The notes beneath the pieces are model-generated. The model had not been told where the DNA came from and did not search any database. It saw only the letters and a program-made list of their open reading frames with translations. A program made the position numbers and the translations under genes. A stretch of DNA of 41,369 bases from a bacterium. GTDB taxonomy: Bacteria > SM23-81 > DAOVCL01. Below are positions 22,885 through 30,189 of the stretch, piece by piece. Every line of letters starts with the position of its first letter. The stretch's first letter is position 1. The stretch lies in NCBI GenBank assembly GCA_029932675.1, contig JAOZPP010000014.1, positions 1 through 41,369 of the forward strand. The letters are read 5' to 3'.

Positions 22885-23250
22885 ACAGGTGAATTTGATG
22901 TTGGCAAGGAGAAAGGATATAATGGATCGCCCGAGATGTAAGTGGAGTGAATCGTACCTACTACATCCGGACAAGAAATGCGAGAGTGGATAAAAGGTGG
23001 GATGGTGGGGTAGGGGTCCCCACGTACTGGGTATATGAGGTTGGAAAACCCAGGGTGTTAAGACGAAGCCCTTAGAAGCCAATTAATCCATTGGGGGAGC
23101 GCCTCCATCGGTATGCATATCCACCCCACCTTGAGGGCAAGCGGGCTCGCTCATCCATGGTCAGCGTGGGACAGTAGGACCTTGCCTTTTGTCTCCTTCG
23201 AGCCTTAATTGCTTGCCTTGAACTTTGTCACAAATGGACCAATTCTCCCT
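22883..23250. other. Gene-free stretch between convergent genes
   Basis: About 370 bp between the + strand NUDIX gene and the - strand PII-like gene. I see no gene, RNA or clear terminator. The sequence around 22921-22985 weakly resembles the 22045-22085 region, both carrying AAGTGGAGTGA-like pieces. Confidence 0.4.
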
Positions 23251-23595
23251 TCAGATCTCCACTTCCCCCAGCCTCCCTATTAACGACTCCACCTTTATGG
23301 TGGCGATGAGACCAGTCCCCGGCTTGTCTAAGTCTATCTCCACGTCCTTGAGAAGCCTGGCGATCTTCCGATCTGCCTCCCTGTCCTCCACCAGGGCCAG
23401 GATAGTCTTGGAGTAGGTCCTCCCCCCCTCCATACCAAATCTCAGACCAGCAAAGATGGGCACCTTATAGGCCAAAACCCTTCCCAGGGCCTGGCTATCC
23501 AAGATGGAGGCATCGGTGATCCCCAGCTCGATGAGCACGGAGAGGACATCTTCTAAGATGCCCTCCTTGGTGAGTATGATGACCAAAAGATACAT
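23251..23595 (-). CDS. PII-like signalling protein, antiporter-associated
   Basis: A 114-residue protein with a ferredoxin-like, PII-type layout: MYLLVIILTKEGILEDVLSV, then VLSVLIELGITDASILDSQA, GRVLAY, FGMEGGRTYSKTILALVED and a closing GTGLIATIKVES strand. The pattern (beta1, helix, beta2, flexible loop, beta3, helix, beta4) resembles PII/CutA superfamily proteins that sense nucleotides or metabolites. The glnB signature is absent, so it is not a canonical nitrogen regulator. It is the last gene of a - strand run with a CBS-EIIA protein and two antiporters, so I infer that it modulates ion transport. Start CAT at 23593-23595; upstream GGGGGAAAG serves as ribosome site. Confidence 0.7.
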   Translation of the reverse strand: MYLLVIILTKEGILEDVLSVLIELGITDASILDSQALGRVLAYKVPIFAGLRFGMEGGRTYSKTILALVEDREADRKIARLLKDVEIDLDKPGTGLIATIKVESLIGRLGEVEI

Positions 23596-23809
23596 TGATC
23601 TTTCCCCCTTGTGAACTTAGCGCCCTGTGGGCAAACTATAAAGGACGCATATAAACAGGATTTCTTAACACCTCCTTCCCATAAATAGGGAGGGAGATTA
23701 TCTCATTACCCCTTAACCCCTCCCCCTGCTCAAAGAGGAAGGGAAGTATCTATTGCAATGGCAGTTGGCCCCTTTAGCCTGCAACAAACCAGGAGAGATT
23801 CCGAATTAT

Positions 23810-24787
23810 TCAACTATGGATGACCCTTCCTTCCTTTGGTTTCACCCTTATCTCCCCCCTAAACTTTAGGTCAAACTCCTGGATTACCTGGAGGAGATCA
23901 TCGACCGTTCTCGCCTTCAGGAGCTTTTCCTTCCAGGGCTTGCTCTTCAATAGCCTGGCCACCTTGGCCACGGTTTGCAGGTATTCCTGGCGAGCGCTTG
24001 GAGGGGCGGCGATCATAAAGATCAGGTGAACGGGCTGGGCATCAAGTGCCTCAAAATCAACTCCTTGGTTTGATCTTCCAATACCAATAGCCATCCTCTT
24101 TACCCCTGTAGATCTCCCATGAGGGATGGCTATCCCATTGCCGATGGCTGTAGACTCAATCTCTTCCCTCTTCTCTATGGCTTCCAGGAAAGCCTCTTTG
24201 GATTCTACAACCCCCGCCTGGGGGAAGGGGGCGATCATCTCCTTGATCACCCCTTGTTTCTCCCTGCTCTTTAGCTCCGTAATGATTAAATCCCTTTGCA
24301 CCAACTCAGAGAGGGTTACCCCACCTCTACCTGCCTTCTCTTCCTGGAATCCCAGCTTTTCCAACCAGACCGAGAGCAATTCAAGGAGGTCAAGTTCGCC
24401 GATGATCCTTTCCTCTTCATCTATAACAGGGATTTCCTCTACCCCTTCATCGAGCATCCTGGAGAGGGCCTCCTCTAAGTCCTCCTCATCCCTCAAAGGG
24501 GAGGTTACTCCAGAGAGGAGATCTGAAGCCTTTTGGGTGGCAACAACTCTATAGGCCGAGTAACCAAGGGTATCGATCTCCATTAGGTGAGGGAAGATCA
24601 CCTTCACCAGATCCTTGAGGGTGATCAGCCCTTTTAGTTTACCCTCCTTATCCACCACACACAAGCTCCTCTTCTTGGGATCCTCAGTGATGGCCAGGGC
24701 GAGTTCCTCCAGAGTGGCATCCTCAGAGACCAAGGTAGGCATCACATTGATTAGTTTGCGGGCATTACTTACCTTATACTTTCTCAT
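23810..24787 (-). CDS. CBS-pair / PTS EIIA (PtsN-type) regulatory protein
   Basis: A 325-residue cytoplasmic protein. Residues 1-140 hold two CBS motifs (the first around INVMPTLVSEDATLEEL and SLCVVDKEGKLKGLITLKDL, the second around LEEALSRMLDEGVEEIPVID). Residues ~160-310 are an EIIA type-2 domain with the phospho-acceptor His in GNGIAIPHGRST (H223). CBS pairs bind adenosine nucleotides. Here phosphorylation and nucleotide sensing may jointly control the two neighbouring antiporters, as PtsN controls K+ systems elsewhere. No PTS EI/HPr or sugar permease is nearby. It is separated by 133 bp from the antiporter gene and by 214 bp from the PII-like gene. Confidence 0.85.
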   Translation of the reverse strand: MRKYKVSNARKLINVMPTLVSEDATLEELALAITEDPKKRSLCVVDKEGKLKGLITLKDLVKVIFPHLMEIDTLGYSAYRVVATQKASDLLSGVTSPLRDEEDLEEALSRMLDEGVEEIPVIDEEERIIGELDLLELLSVWLEKLGFQEEKAGRGGVTLSELVQRDLIITELKSREKQGVIKEMIAPFPQAGVVESKEAFLEAIEKREEIESTAIGNGIAIPHGRSTGVKRMAIGIGRSNQGVDFEALDAQPVHLIFMIAAPPSARQEYLQTVAKVARLLKSKPWKEKLLKARTVDDLLQVIQEFDLKFRGEIRVKPKEGRVIHS

Positions 24788-24801
24788 TTCTACCTCCCTC
24801 G

Positions 24802-24900
24802 AACTTAGCTCCCTTGCGGTCGCTAACTTCTCCAGAGGGCCTCACCGGCCCTATGGCGCTCCGCAGTCCTCCGCCAGCTCGGATTGCTTCGCTGTCACCC
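24802..24900 (+). repeat. Dispersed ~100-bp intergenic repeat, copy A
   Basis: It starts AACTTAGCTC and ends near GTCACCC. By eye it aligns with 28387-28484 over its length at roughly 70% identity, and its ends match 28641-28719 in reverse orientation (shared GGTCGCTAAC and TGCTTCGC blocks). It lies between the CBS-EIIA and antiporter genes. No ORF is shared between copies, so it acts at DNA or RNA level or is mobile. Confidence 0.6.
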
Positions 24901-24920
24901 TTGAAGGGGGCATACCCCCT

Positions 24921-26096
24921 TCAAATATCCCCCGACGTTTCAGAATTTCTTAGAAATTCCGAAACGTCGAGATAACCTCTAAAGGTAAATTTTAAAAGCA
25001 TTGGGGTCATGATGGCGGTAATGACCACCATAAGCACGGTGCCAGAGAGCTCAGGTTGGCCGATTAAGTGGTTGCTCATCCCCAGCGAGGCTATCACCAA
25101 GGCAACTTCCCCGCGGGGCAGCATCCCCACCCCCACTCTCAGGGCCCCTTTGTGCCCCAGACCAGAGAGATGCCCCCCTAATCCAGCCCCAGCAACCTTA
25201 CCCAAAATTGCCGCTATGATGAGGAGAAAGATGAAAAGATACCCTCCATTCAGGCCTCTCAACTCTGCCTCTAAGCCCACTTCTACAAAGAAGATACTGA
25301 TAAAAAGCGACTGACCCAAGGTTTCCATACCAGCCAGTATCCTCCGTTTCATTGGCGTCCTGCCCAAGAGGAGCCCAGCGATATAAGCCCCGGTTATATG
25401 GGCTACACCTGCATATTCGGCTGACCAGGAGTAGAAGAAAGCAATGCCTAAGGCCAAGGCCACCACACCGTGGCTGGCATGGAGCCTCTCGGCGAACCTC
25501 ATTATCCTGCCGAAGAGGAGGAAGCCCAAGAGGGCGGCGAGGAGGAAGAAGGCCACTACCTTGCTCAGGGGAAGCCAAAAGTTTGGTGAACTGCTGGCCA
25601 AACCCAGAATGAAGGTTAGAAGGATGATGGCCATTACGTCATCAAGGACTGCTGCCCCCAAGATCACCGTTCCCTCATCTGATTTGAGCCGTTTCATATC
25701 CATCAAGGTCATTACCGTGACACTCACACTGGTGGCGGTAAGGATGGCCCCGATGATCAGCCCCTTTGTTAGATTATAGCCAAAGGGAAGGGAAAGGCCA
25801 AATCCGAAGAGGAAGGGGAGCAATACCCCACCTGAGGCAGTGATCAGGGAGAATCTTCCCACCCGACGCATCTGGAGGATATCTGTCTGCAGTCCAGCCA
25901 TAAAGAGAAGGATGATGACCCCTAACTTAGCCAACCATTTGAGGACGATGTCTGCTTGGATTAGGCCAAACCCAGATGGTCCTAAGAGCAACCCCAAAAG
26001 CAACATCCCCAACACAGGGGGTTGTTTAAACCTGTTCCCTAAAGCGGTAGTAAATTTTGATAGGGTAATGATAACTGCAAGATGTAAGAGGATCAT
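24921..26096 (-). CDS. CPA2-type cation/proton antiporter (first copy)
   Basis: A 391-residue membrane protein with about 11-12 hydrophobic segments. Landmarks are LGMLLLGLLLGPSGFGLI, ILLFMAGLQTD, ILTATSVSVTVMTLMDM and GAAVLDDVMAIILL, which carries the paired Asp of the ion site. This fits the KefB/NapA branch that exchanges Na+ or K+ for H+. It lacks the C-terminal RCK domain of KefB; regulation may come from the CBS-EIIA protein just downstream in the transcript. A ribosome site GAGGAAGGGAG precedes the start. A large hairpin spans its last codons (24933-24969), encoding the tail FLRNSETSGDI. Confidence 0.88.
   Translation of the reverse strand: MILLHLAVIITLSKFTTALGNRFKQPPVLGMLLLGLLLGPSGFGLIQADIVLKWLAKLGVIILLFMAGLQTDILQMRRVGRFSLITASGGVLLPFLFGFGLSLPFGYNLTKGLIIGAILTATSVSVTVMTLMDMKRLKSDEGTVILGAAVLDDVMAIILLTFILGLASSSPNFWLPLSKVVAFFLLAALLGFLLFGRIMRFAERLHASHGVVALALGIAFFYSWSAEYAGVAHITGAYIAGLLLGRTPMKRRILAGMETLGQSLFISIFFVEVGLEAELRGLNGGYLFIFLLIIAAILGKVAGAGLGGHLSGLGHKGALRVGVGMLPRGEVALVIASLGMSNHLIGQPELSGTVLMVVITAIMTPMLLKFTFRGYLDVSEFLRNSETSGDI
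24933..24969. repeat. Large hairpin at the 3' end of the antiporter gene
   Basis: Stem CGACGTTTC plus GAATTTC pairs with GAAATTC plus GAAACGTCG, giving 16 bp with one A-C mismatch and a TTA loop. It covers the last codons of the - strand antiporter gene. There is no U-tract, so it is not a standard terminator. It shares 18 of 19 bases with 7154-7172, suggesting a REP-like element inserted at the gene end. Confidence 0.65.
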
Positions 26097-26242
26097 TGAG
26101 TAAATCTCCCTTCCTCATGAGGAGGGAGGGGTTCAAATTTATCAATCTTCAAATCAGTGAGACCTAACCTGAAGGGGGGTGGCTCTCAGGGAGGAAATCT
26201 ACCAGCAGGGGGTATCTGCTCAAAAACCATTACCGCGGATAA

Positions 26243-27415
26243 CTAACCCCTCCCTATCTCCCCTGCTCGCTGAAGGGAAAACTTGGTGAAGATGGGTCCC
26301 ACTATCTCGTAGAGGACAGTTGTTCCCACGATAACCGTGAGAATGAGGTTACCTGCCTCCGGAAACGCTGCTTTGACATAGAGGGCCATCCCTAAGGCTA
26401 CCCCAGCTTGCGGGATTAAGCCCAGCCCTAAATACCTCTTCACCACCTTAGTCGATTTGGCGATTGTGGCCCCCAGCCAGGAGCCCAACCATTCACCAAA
26501 GGGCCGAGTGAAGAAGTAGGCAAGTCCAATTAAGCTCAACTCCTTAAGGACCCTAAGCTCCAGGTTTGCCCCAGCCAAGACGAAAAAGAGAAGGTAGAGG
26601 GGAAAATCCACATCCTTGATCACATCAAAGAACCTCTTCCCCCTGGGGTGAAGGTTAACAACAACTGTGCCAAAGAACATATTGGTCAAGAGCACAGAGG
26701 TATCAACGAGCTTGGAGAGGCCAACACCTAAAAAAAGGAACCCCAAACCATAGATTAGGGTCTCCTCCCGGTGGCGGGCAAACCTGGAGAGGAAAGTAAA
26801 TATCCAACCCAAGATTCCTCCGATGATAAAGGATCCCAAGACCTTGAGGAGGGCAAGCCCCACGACCTTCCAGGGGAGGAGGTGAGAGGCATAGAATAAT
26901 TCTCTGGCCACGGCCAAGGAGACAGCAAAGAGGATCAACCCCCAGGCATCGTCAATTGCCACCACCCCTAAGAGGGTATCGGTGAGTACCCCCTTGCTCC
27001 TGTATTCCCTGATTACCATAATGGTTGCCGCGGGGGCAGTGGCCGGGGCTATAGCCCCAAAGAGAAGGCAGATATAGAGCGGCTGACCTAAGAATAACCG
27101 CAAGCTAAGGCTAACCAGACCCCAGGAGACAACCACTTCACCTATGGAGATCCATAAGACAGACTTCCCCAGCCTTTTAAACTGGCGAAGGGAGAAGTTC
27201 TCCCCGATGACAAAGGCAATCACCCCTAAGACGAACTCAGAGAAGAGGCCAGATGCCCCTAATATCTTGGGGGTAATCAGGTTCCCTAATTCTGGACCGA
27301 TGAGGATTCCCACTATGAGATAAGCGGTCACCATAGGTAGCCTAACCCAATGGATGAGCTTGGCGGCCAGAAAGGCTACCAGGAATATTAACCCCAAGCT
27401 GAGGATTGAGTTCAT
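26243..27415 (-). CDS. CPA2-type cation/proton antiporter (second copy)
   Basis: A 390-residue polytopic membrane protein, distinct from the first antiporter. It has LPMVTAYLIVGILIGPELGN, FVLGVIAFVIGENFSLRQF, IAPATAPAATIMVIREYRSK and VVAIDDAWGLILFA with the paired Asp. The gene is first in the - strand run; the ATG is at 27413-27415. Together with the second antiporter, CBS-EIIA and PII-like genes it makes a four-gene locus, possibly a hetero-oligomeric or differently regulated pair. It could transport Na+, K+ or another monovalent cation. Confidence 0.88.
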   Translation of the reverse strand: MNSILSLGLIFLVAFLAAKLIHWVRLPMVTAYLIVGILIGPELGNLITPKILGASGLFSEFVLGVIAFVIGENFSLRQFKRLGKSVLWISIGEVVVSWGLVSLSLRLFLGQPLYICLLFGAIAPATAPAATIMVIREYRSKGVLTDTLLGVVAIDDAWGLILFAVSLAVARELFYASHLLPWKVVGLALLKVLGSFIIGGILGWIFTFLSRFARHREETLIYGLGFLFLGVGLSKLVDTSVLLTNMFFGTVVVNLHPRGKRFFDVIKDVDFPLYLLFFVLAGANLELRVLKELSLIGLAYFFTRPFGEWLGSWLGATIAKSTKVVKRYLGLGLIPQAGVALGMALYVKAAFPEAGNLILTVIVGTTVLYEIVGPIFTKFSLQRAGEIGRG

Positions 27416-27590
27416 AGGGTGTCCCTATATTGGTAACAGTCCCTAAGGGGGGATTGCGGCGCGCCAGAGGGGCCAAAGTCCCCAGAGATCGATTGCCGGG
27501 GATCTCTCCATCCCCCTGTCCTTTGGAAATCGACCTCAGCCTCTCTTATTTCCCGCTTCCGGTAAACCCTTCCCCGATTACTGATGGTCC

Positions 27591-28196
27591 TTAAAATCGC
27601 TGAGCCCCTTGCTTAACCTGCAGAAAATACTTTTTGTATGCATGGTTTACCTCCCCTGATTTGATCATCACCGAAGTTTCGTTGTTCTCCTCCAAGGCAT
27701 AGTAGGTCCAGTTGGTGGAACCAACTATGGTCAGGTCATCGTCAACCAGGATGAGTTTGTCGTGGGTGGTGACCCGGGGATCGTCGAGGAAGACCTTAAC
27801 CCCTCCCTCTTTTAACATCCCGGCAAAGAAACGATTCTTCTCCGTATTCTCCTTGTTCCAGTCAGAGGAATCCAAGATTACTATAACTTTTACTCCCCTT
27901 TTGGCGGCCTCGACGAGGTCCTCCAAGAGGAGGTTTGTGTTGCTGTAGGGCTGGCCTTCTCCGTGGGTATAGTGTCGGGCATACTTTGGGGGTTCAGTAT
28001 AGTATCTGGCCGAATACATCATCACCCAGATGGAACCCTTTGCCTGGTTGATGACTTCCTCTACTGCTGGGAAGTAGTCCCTGTTGTTTAAAACCTTTAT
28101 CCATTCCACAGGGAGCCTGGGTGCATTGGCTTGAGCTAATATTTGGCTGAAGGGGAAAAGAACTATTGTGATCGCCAGAGCAAGATGCCTCTTCAT
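27591..28196 (-). CDS. Secreted single-domain PLD-family nuclease/phospholipase
   Basis: A 201-residue protein with a signal peptide (MKRHLALAITIVLFPFSQIL, cleavage after AQA) and one HKD motif near the end: THDKLILVDDDLTIVGSTNW (H-x-K-x4-D). The AKGSIWVMMYSARYY start is the usual first strand of the PLD fold. Single-HKD proteins of this size (Nuc-like) act as dimers, often as nucleases. The export signal points to periplasm or outside. I chose ATG 28194-28196 because AGGAGGTAAA precedes it; a longer frame upstream lacks a site and would hide the signal peptide. Confidence 0.87.
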   Translation of the reverse strand: MKRHLALAITIVLFPFSQILAQANAPRLPVEWIKVLNNRDYFPAVEEVINQAKGSIWVMMYSARYYTEPPKYARHYTHGEGQPYSNTNLLLEDLVEAAKRGVKVIVILDSSDWNKENTEKNRFFAGMLKEGGVKVFLDDPRVTTHDKLILVDDDLTIVGSTNWTYYALEENNETSVMIKSGEVNHAYKKYFLQVKQGAQRF

Positions 28197-28386
28197 TTTA
28201 CCTCCTATTTTTGCTAAGAAGGAAACTGTGCCTAAGATTGGGCTCTGCCACCTGAACCTTACTCTGTGGCAAAGATGATCCTCCATAAAGGTGGGGTCCC
28301 TAAGGCTGTTCCTCTCCCGATACCCCTACTAAAGATGTTGCTAAGCAAAGAAGAGGATGTTTTCCCTCTGGAAACCATCCTCGAAA

Positions 28387-28484
28387 AACTTAGCTCGCTA
28401 TGCTCGCAAAGTCCTCCATAGAGGCTTTCGCCCCTCTGGCGCTGCGCAATCCTTCCCCTTGGTCGGATTGCTCCACTATCTCCC
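28387..28484 (+). repeat. Dispersed ~100-bp intergenic repeat, copy B
   Basis: It starts AACTTAGCTC, shares TGGCGCT and TCGGATTGCT with copy A in the same order, and is about 70% identical overall by eye. Same orientation as copy A. Confidence 0.6.
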
Positions 28485-28640
28485 CACTCAAAAGAGGTCA
28501 ATGGAGACCCTATTTGCATCGAGAAGCGAGGCGAGGAAAAGGAGAAGAAGGAAATGGATCAACTCCGGGGAAGATCGTAGGGAGGCCTCTTATATCATGT
28601 CTCAGAACCCTTGGAAATTACCAATTGAAAATAGGGTAAG

Positions 28641-28719
28641 CCCCTTCAATGGTGATTGCGAAGCACCCTAAGGGCATGACACCCTGGGGAGAGGTTAGCG
28701 ACCACAAGGGGGGCTAACC
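28641..28719 (-). repeat. Dispersed intergenic repeat, copy C (inverted, internally shortened)
   Basis: Read on the - strand it begins GGTTAGCCCCCCTTG and has GGTCGCTAAC. It ends with TGCTTCGCAATCACC then TTGAAGGGG, matching copy A at 24885-24908 closely. The middle ~25 bp are missing compared with copy A. Confidence 0.55.
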
Positions 28720-28722
28720 CCT

Positions 28723-29790
28723 TTAAGGGGTAAAGTCCAACCTTTCATCTATTTCCATTATGAAAGAGGCCAACAGTTTGGAGACATTCTCTAAATCATC
28801 AAGGGAGATGATCTCCACAGGAGTGTGCATATAACGGTTGGGGACACCCACCAATCCAGCAGCAACTCCTTCCCTTGTAGTTTGAATGACATTAGCATCT
28901 GTCCCTGTTCCTGATGGGGCTCCGGCCATCTGATAGGGTATCTTCTCCCTCTCTGCCGTCTGCACCAAAAGCCGTTCAACGACCGGGTTTATGTTTGCCC
29001 CCCTAACGATCACTGGCCCTCCTCCCAGTCTAAGCTCGCCGAATCTTCCTTTCTCCTCTGATGTCCCCGGGTGATCGGTGGTGTGATCTACATCAACAGC
29101 AATACCCACCTTTGGTGAGATACCAAAGGCACTGGTCCGTGCCCCCCTCATCCCCAACTCCTCTTGCACGGTGGCCACAGCATAAACCGCGGCCTGGGGA
29201 TGGGTCTGAGAGAGGAGCCTTAAGGCCTCCCCGACAGCAAAACTTCCCACCCTGTCGTCGAACCCCCTTCCTACGACTAAATTCCCTCGCAACTCCTGAA
29301 ATCCCTGGTCAAAAACAATAGGATCTCCAATGGAAACTATAGACTCCGCCTCCTTCTTGTCCTTAGCTCCAATGTCAATCCAGAGCTTATGAAACTTAGG
29401 GGCCTTTTTTCTTTCCTCTTCATCCATTAGATGAATGGCCTTTCTCCCCACAACCCCCAATACGATGCCTTTCTTTGTATAGATCCTCACCCTGCGGGCG
29501 GAGACAATGCTGGAGTCCACACCTCCTATGGGGGCAAAGTAGATGAAACCATCATCGTTTATGTATCTGACCATAAATCCAACTTCATCACAATGGCCAG
29601 CAAGCATCACCTTTGGCTTACCATTTGGATTAAGAACGGCAATCACATTGCCATGGAGGTCGACCCTTACCTCATCGGCGAACTTCTCCATCCTCTCCTG
29701 CCAGATCATCCGCACTGGCCCCTCAAACCCAGATGGGCTGGGAGCGTCGATAAGTCGCTTTAAGAAATCTACGGAGTCCTTTTCCATCAT
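28723..29790 (-). CDS. M42-family metallopeptidase (aminopeptidase)
   Basis: A 355-residue di-zinc peptidase. The metal and catalytic residues are visible: AGHCDEVGF (H66, D68), VVGRGFDDRVG (D178/D179), VQEELGMRG (E210/E211), VDVDHTTDH (D235) and YMHTPVEI (H322). M42 enzymes (TET/FrvX type) form dodecameric aminopeptidases that clear short peptides in the cytoplasm; no signal peptide is seen, in agreement. It starts ATG-ATG at 29785-29790 with AAGGGTAG upstream. It is divergent from the VWA gene across a 400-bp AT-rich spacer and appears monocistronic. Confidence 0.92.
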   Translation of the reverse strand: MMEKDSVDFLKRLIDAPSPSGFEGPVRMIWQERMEKFADEVRVDLHGNVIAVLNPNGKPKVMLAGHCDEVGFMVRYINDDGFIYFAPIGGVDSSIVSARRVRIYTKKGIVLGVVGRKAIHLMDEEERKKAPKFHKLWIDIGAKDKKEAESIVSIGDPIVFDQGFQELRGNLVVGRGFDDRVGSFAVGEALRLLSQTHPQAAVYAVATVQEELGMRGARTSAFGISPKVGIAVDVDHTTDHPGTSEEKGRFGELRLGGGPVIVRGANINPVVERLLVQTAEREKIPYQMAGAPSGTGTDANVIQTTREGVAAGLVGVPNRYMHTPVEIISLDDLENVSKLLASFIMEIDERLDFTP

Positions 29791-30189
29791 TCTACCCTTT
29801 CTCTTATAGATTCAGAAAGAAACCAACAAACTACCCCTTATTTAGGTCCATTCTGGGGGAAACAACCAAAACTAATCCAAAAAATCTCCGATGTCAAACC
29901 ATTTTTGGAGTGACTTATGAAGTGAGCTCATTTAAGGGTTAGGAATAAGAGGATACAAATGCTCAAGTAAATCCTCAATTAGATAAATTTTTGTCCTATA
30001 CTTGTATAGCGGTTTGGTGTTTCACAATCCTCGCTTAAACTCTCCGCCTATACCCCTTTAAAGGTAGCCTTCCCCTTTTAGCATTGGAAATTCTAAAATG
30101 TTTAGTGAGAGCAATCCTTAGGTATTTTTGGGGTTGACTGATGGATAAAAATTGTGTATAAATGTATGCTGAAAGAAGGGAGTAGTTTT
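29791..30189. other. AT-rich divergent regulatory region between M42 and VWA genes
   Basis: About 400 bp without a gene. It holds the strong + strand promoter at 30134-30162 and, further left, a perfect dyad CTATAC-TT-GTATAG (29996-30009) that could be a repressor site. On the - strand, TTGACA (29892-29897) is a possible -35 for the M42 gene, but no matching -10 is clear. Confidence 0.5.
30134..30162 (+). promoter_or_regulatory. Sigma70-type promoter of the VWA operon
   Basis: TTGACT (30134-30139), a 17-nt spacer, then TATAAA (30157-30162). Transcription should start near 30169. This excludes in-frame start codons before that point and supports ATG 30190, which has AAGGGAG at 30176-30182. 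Confidence 0.7.

Larger units (their letters stand above)
28197..28722. other. Gene-free stretch of ~525 bp holding two opposed copies of the dispersed repeat
   Basis: Between the PLD and M42 genes. Copy B (28387-28484) and copy C (28641-28719, reverse orientation) form a long imperfect inverted repeat around ~155 bp of unrecognised sequence. + frames here have no domain or ribosome site. A GC-rich hairpin, CCCC-TTTAA-GGGG (28718-28730), overlaps the M42 stop codon region. Confidence 0.5.

Noticed and set aside
29869-29897. TTGACA (- strand) as a full promoter for the M42 gene
   Set aside because: The best -10 at 17-nt spacing is TAGTTT, which matches consensus at only three positions.
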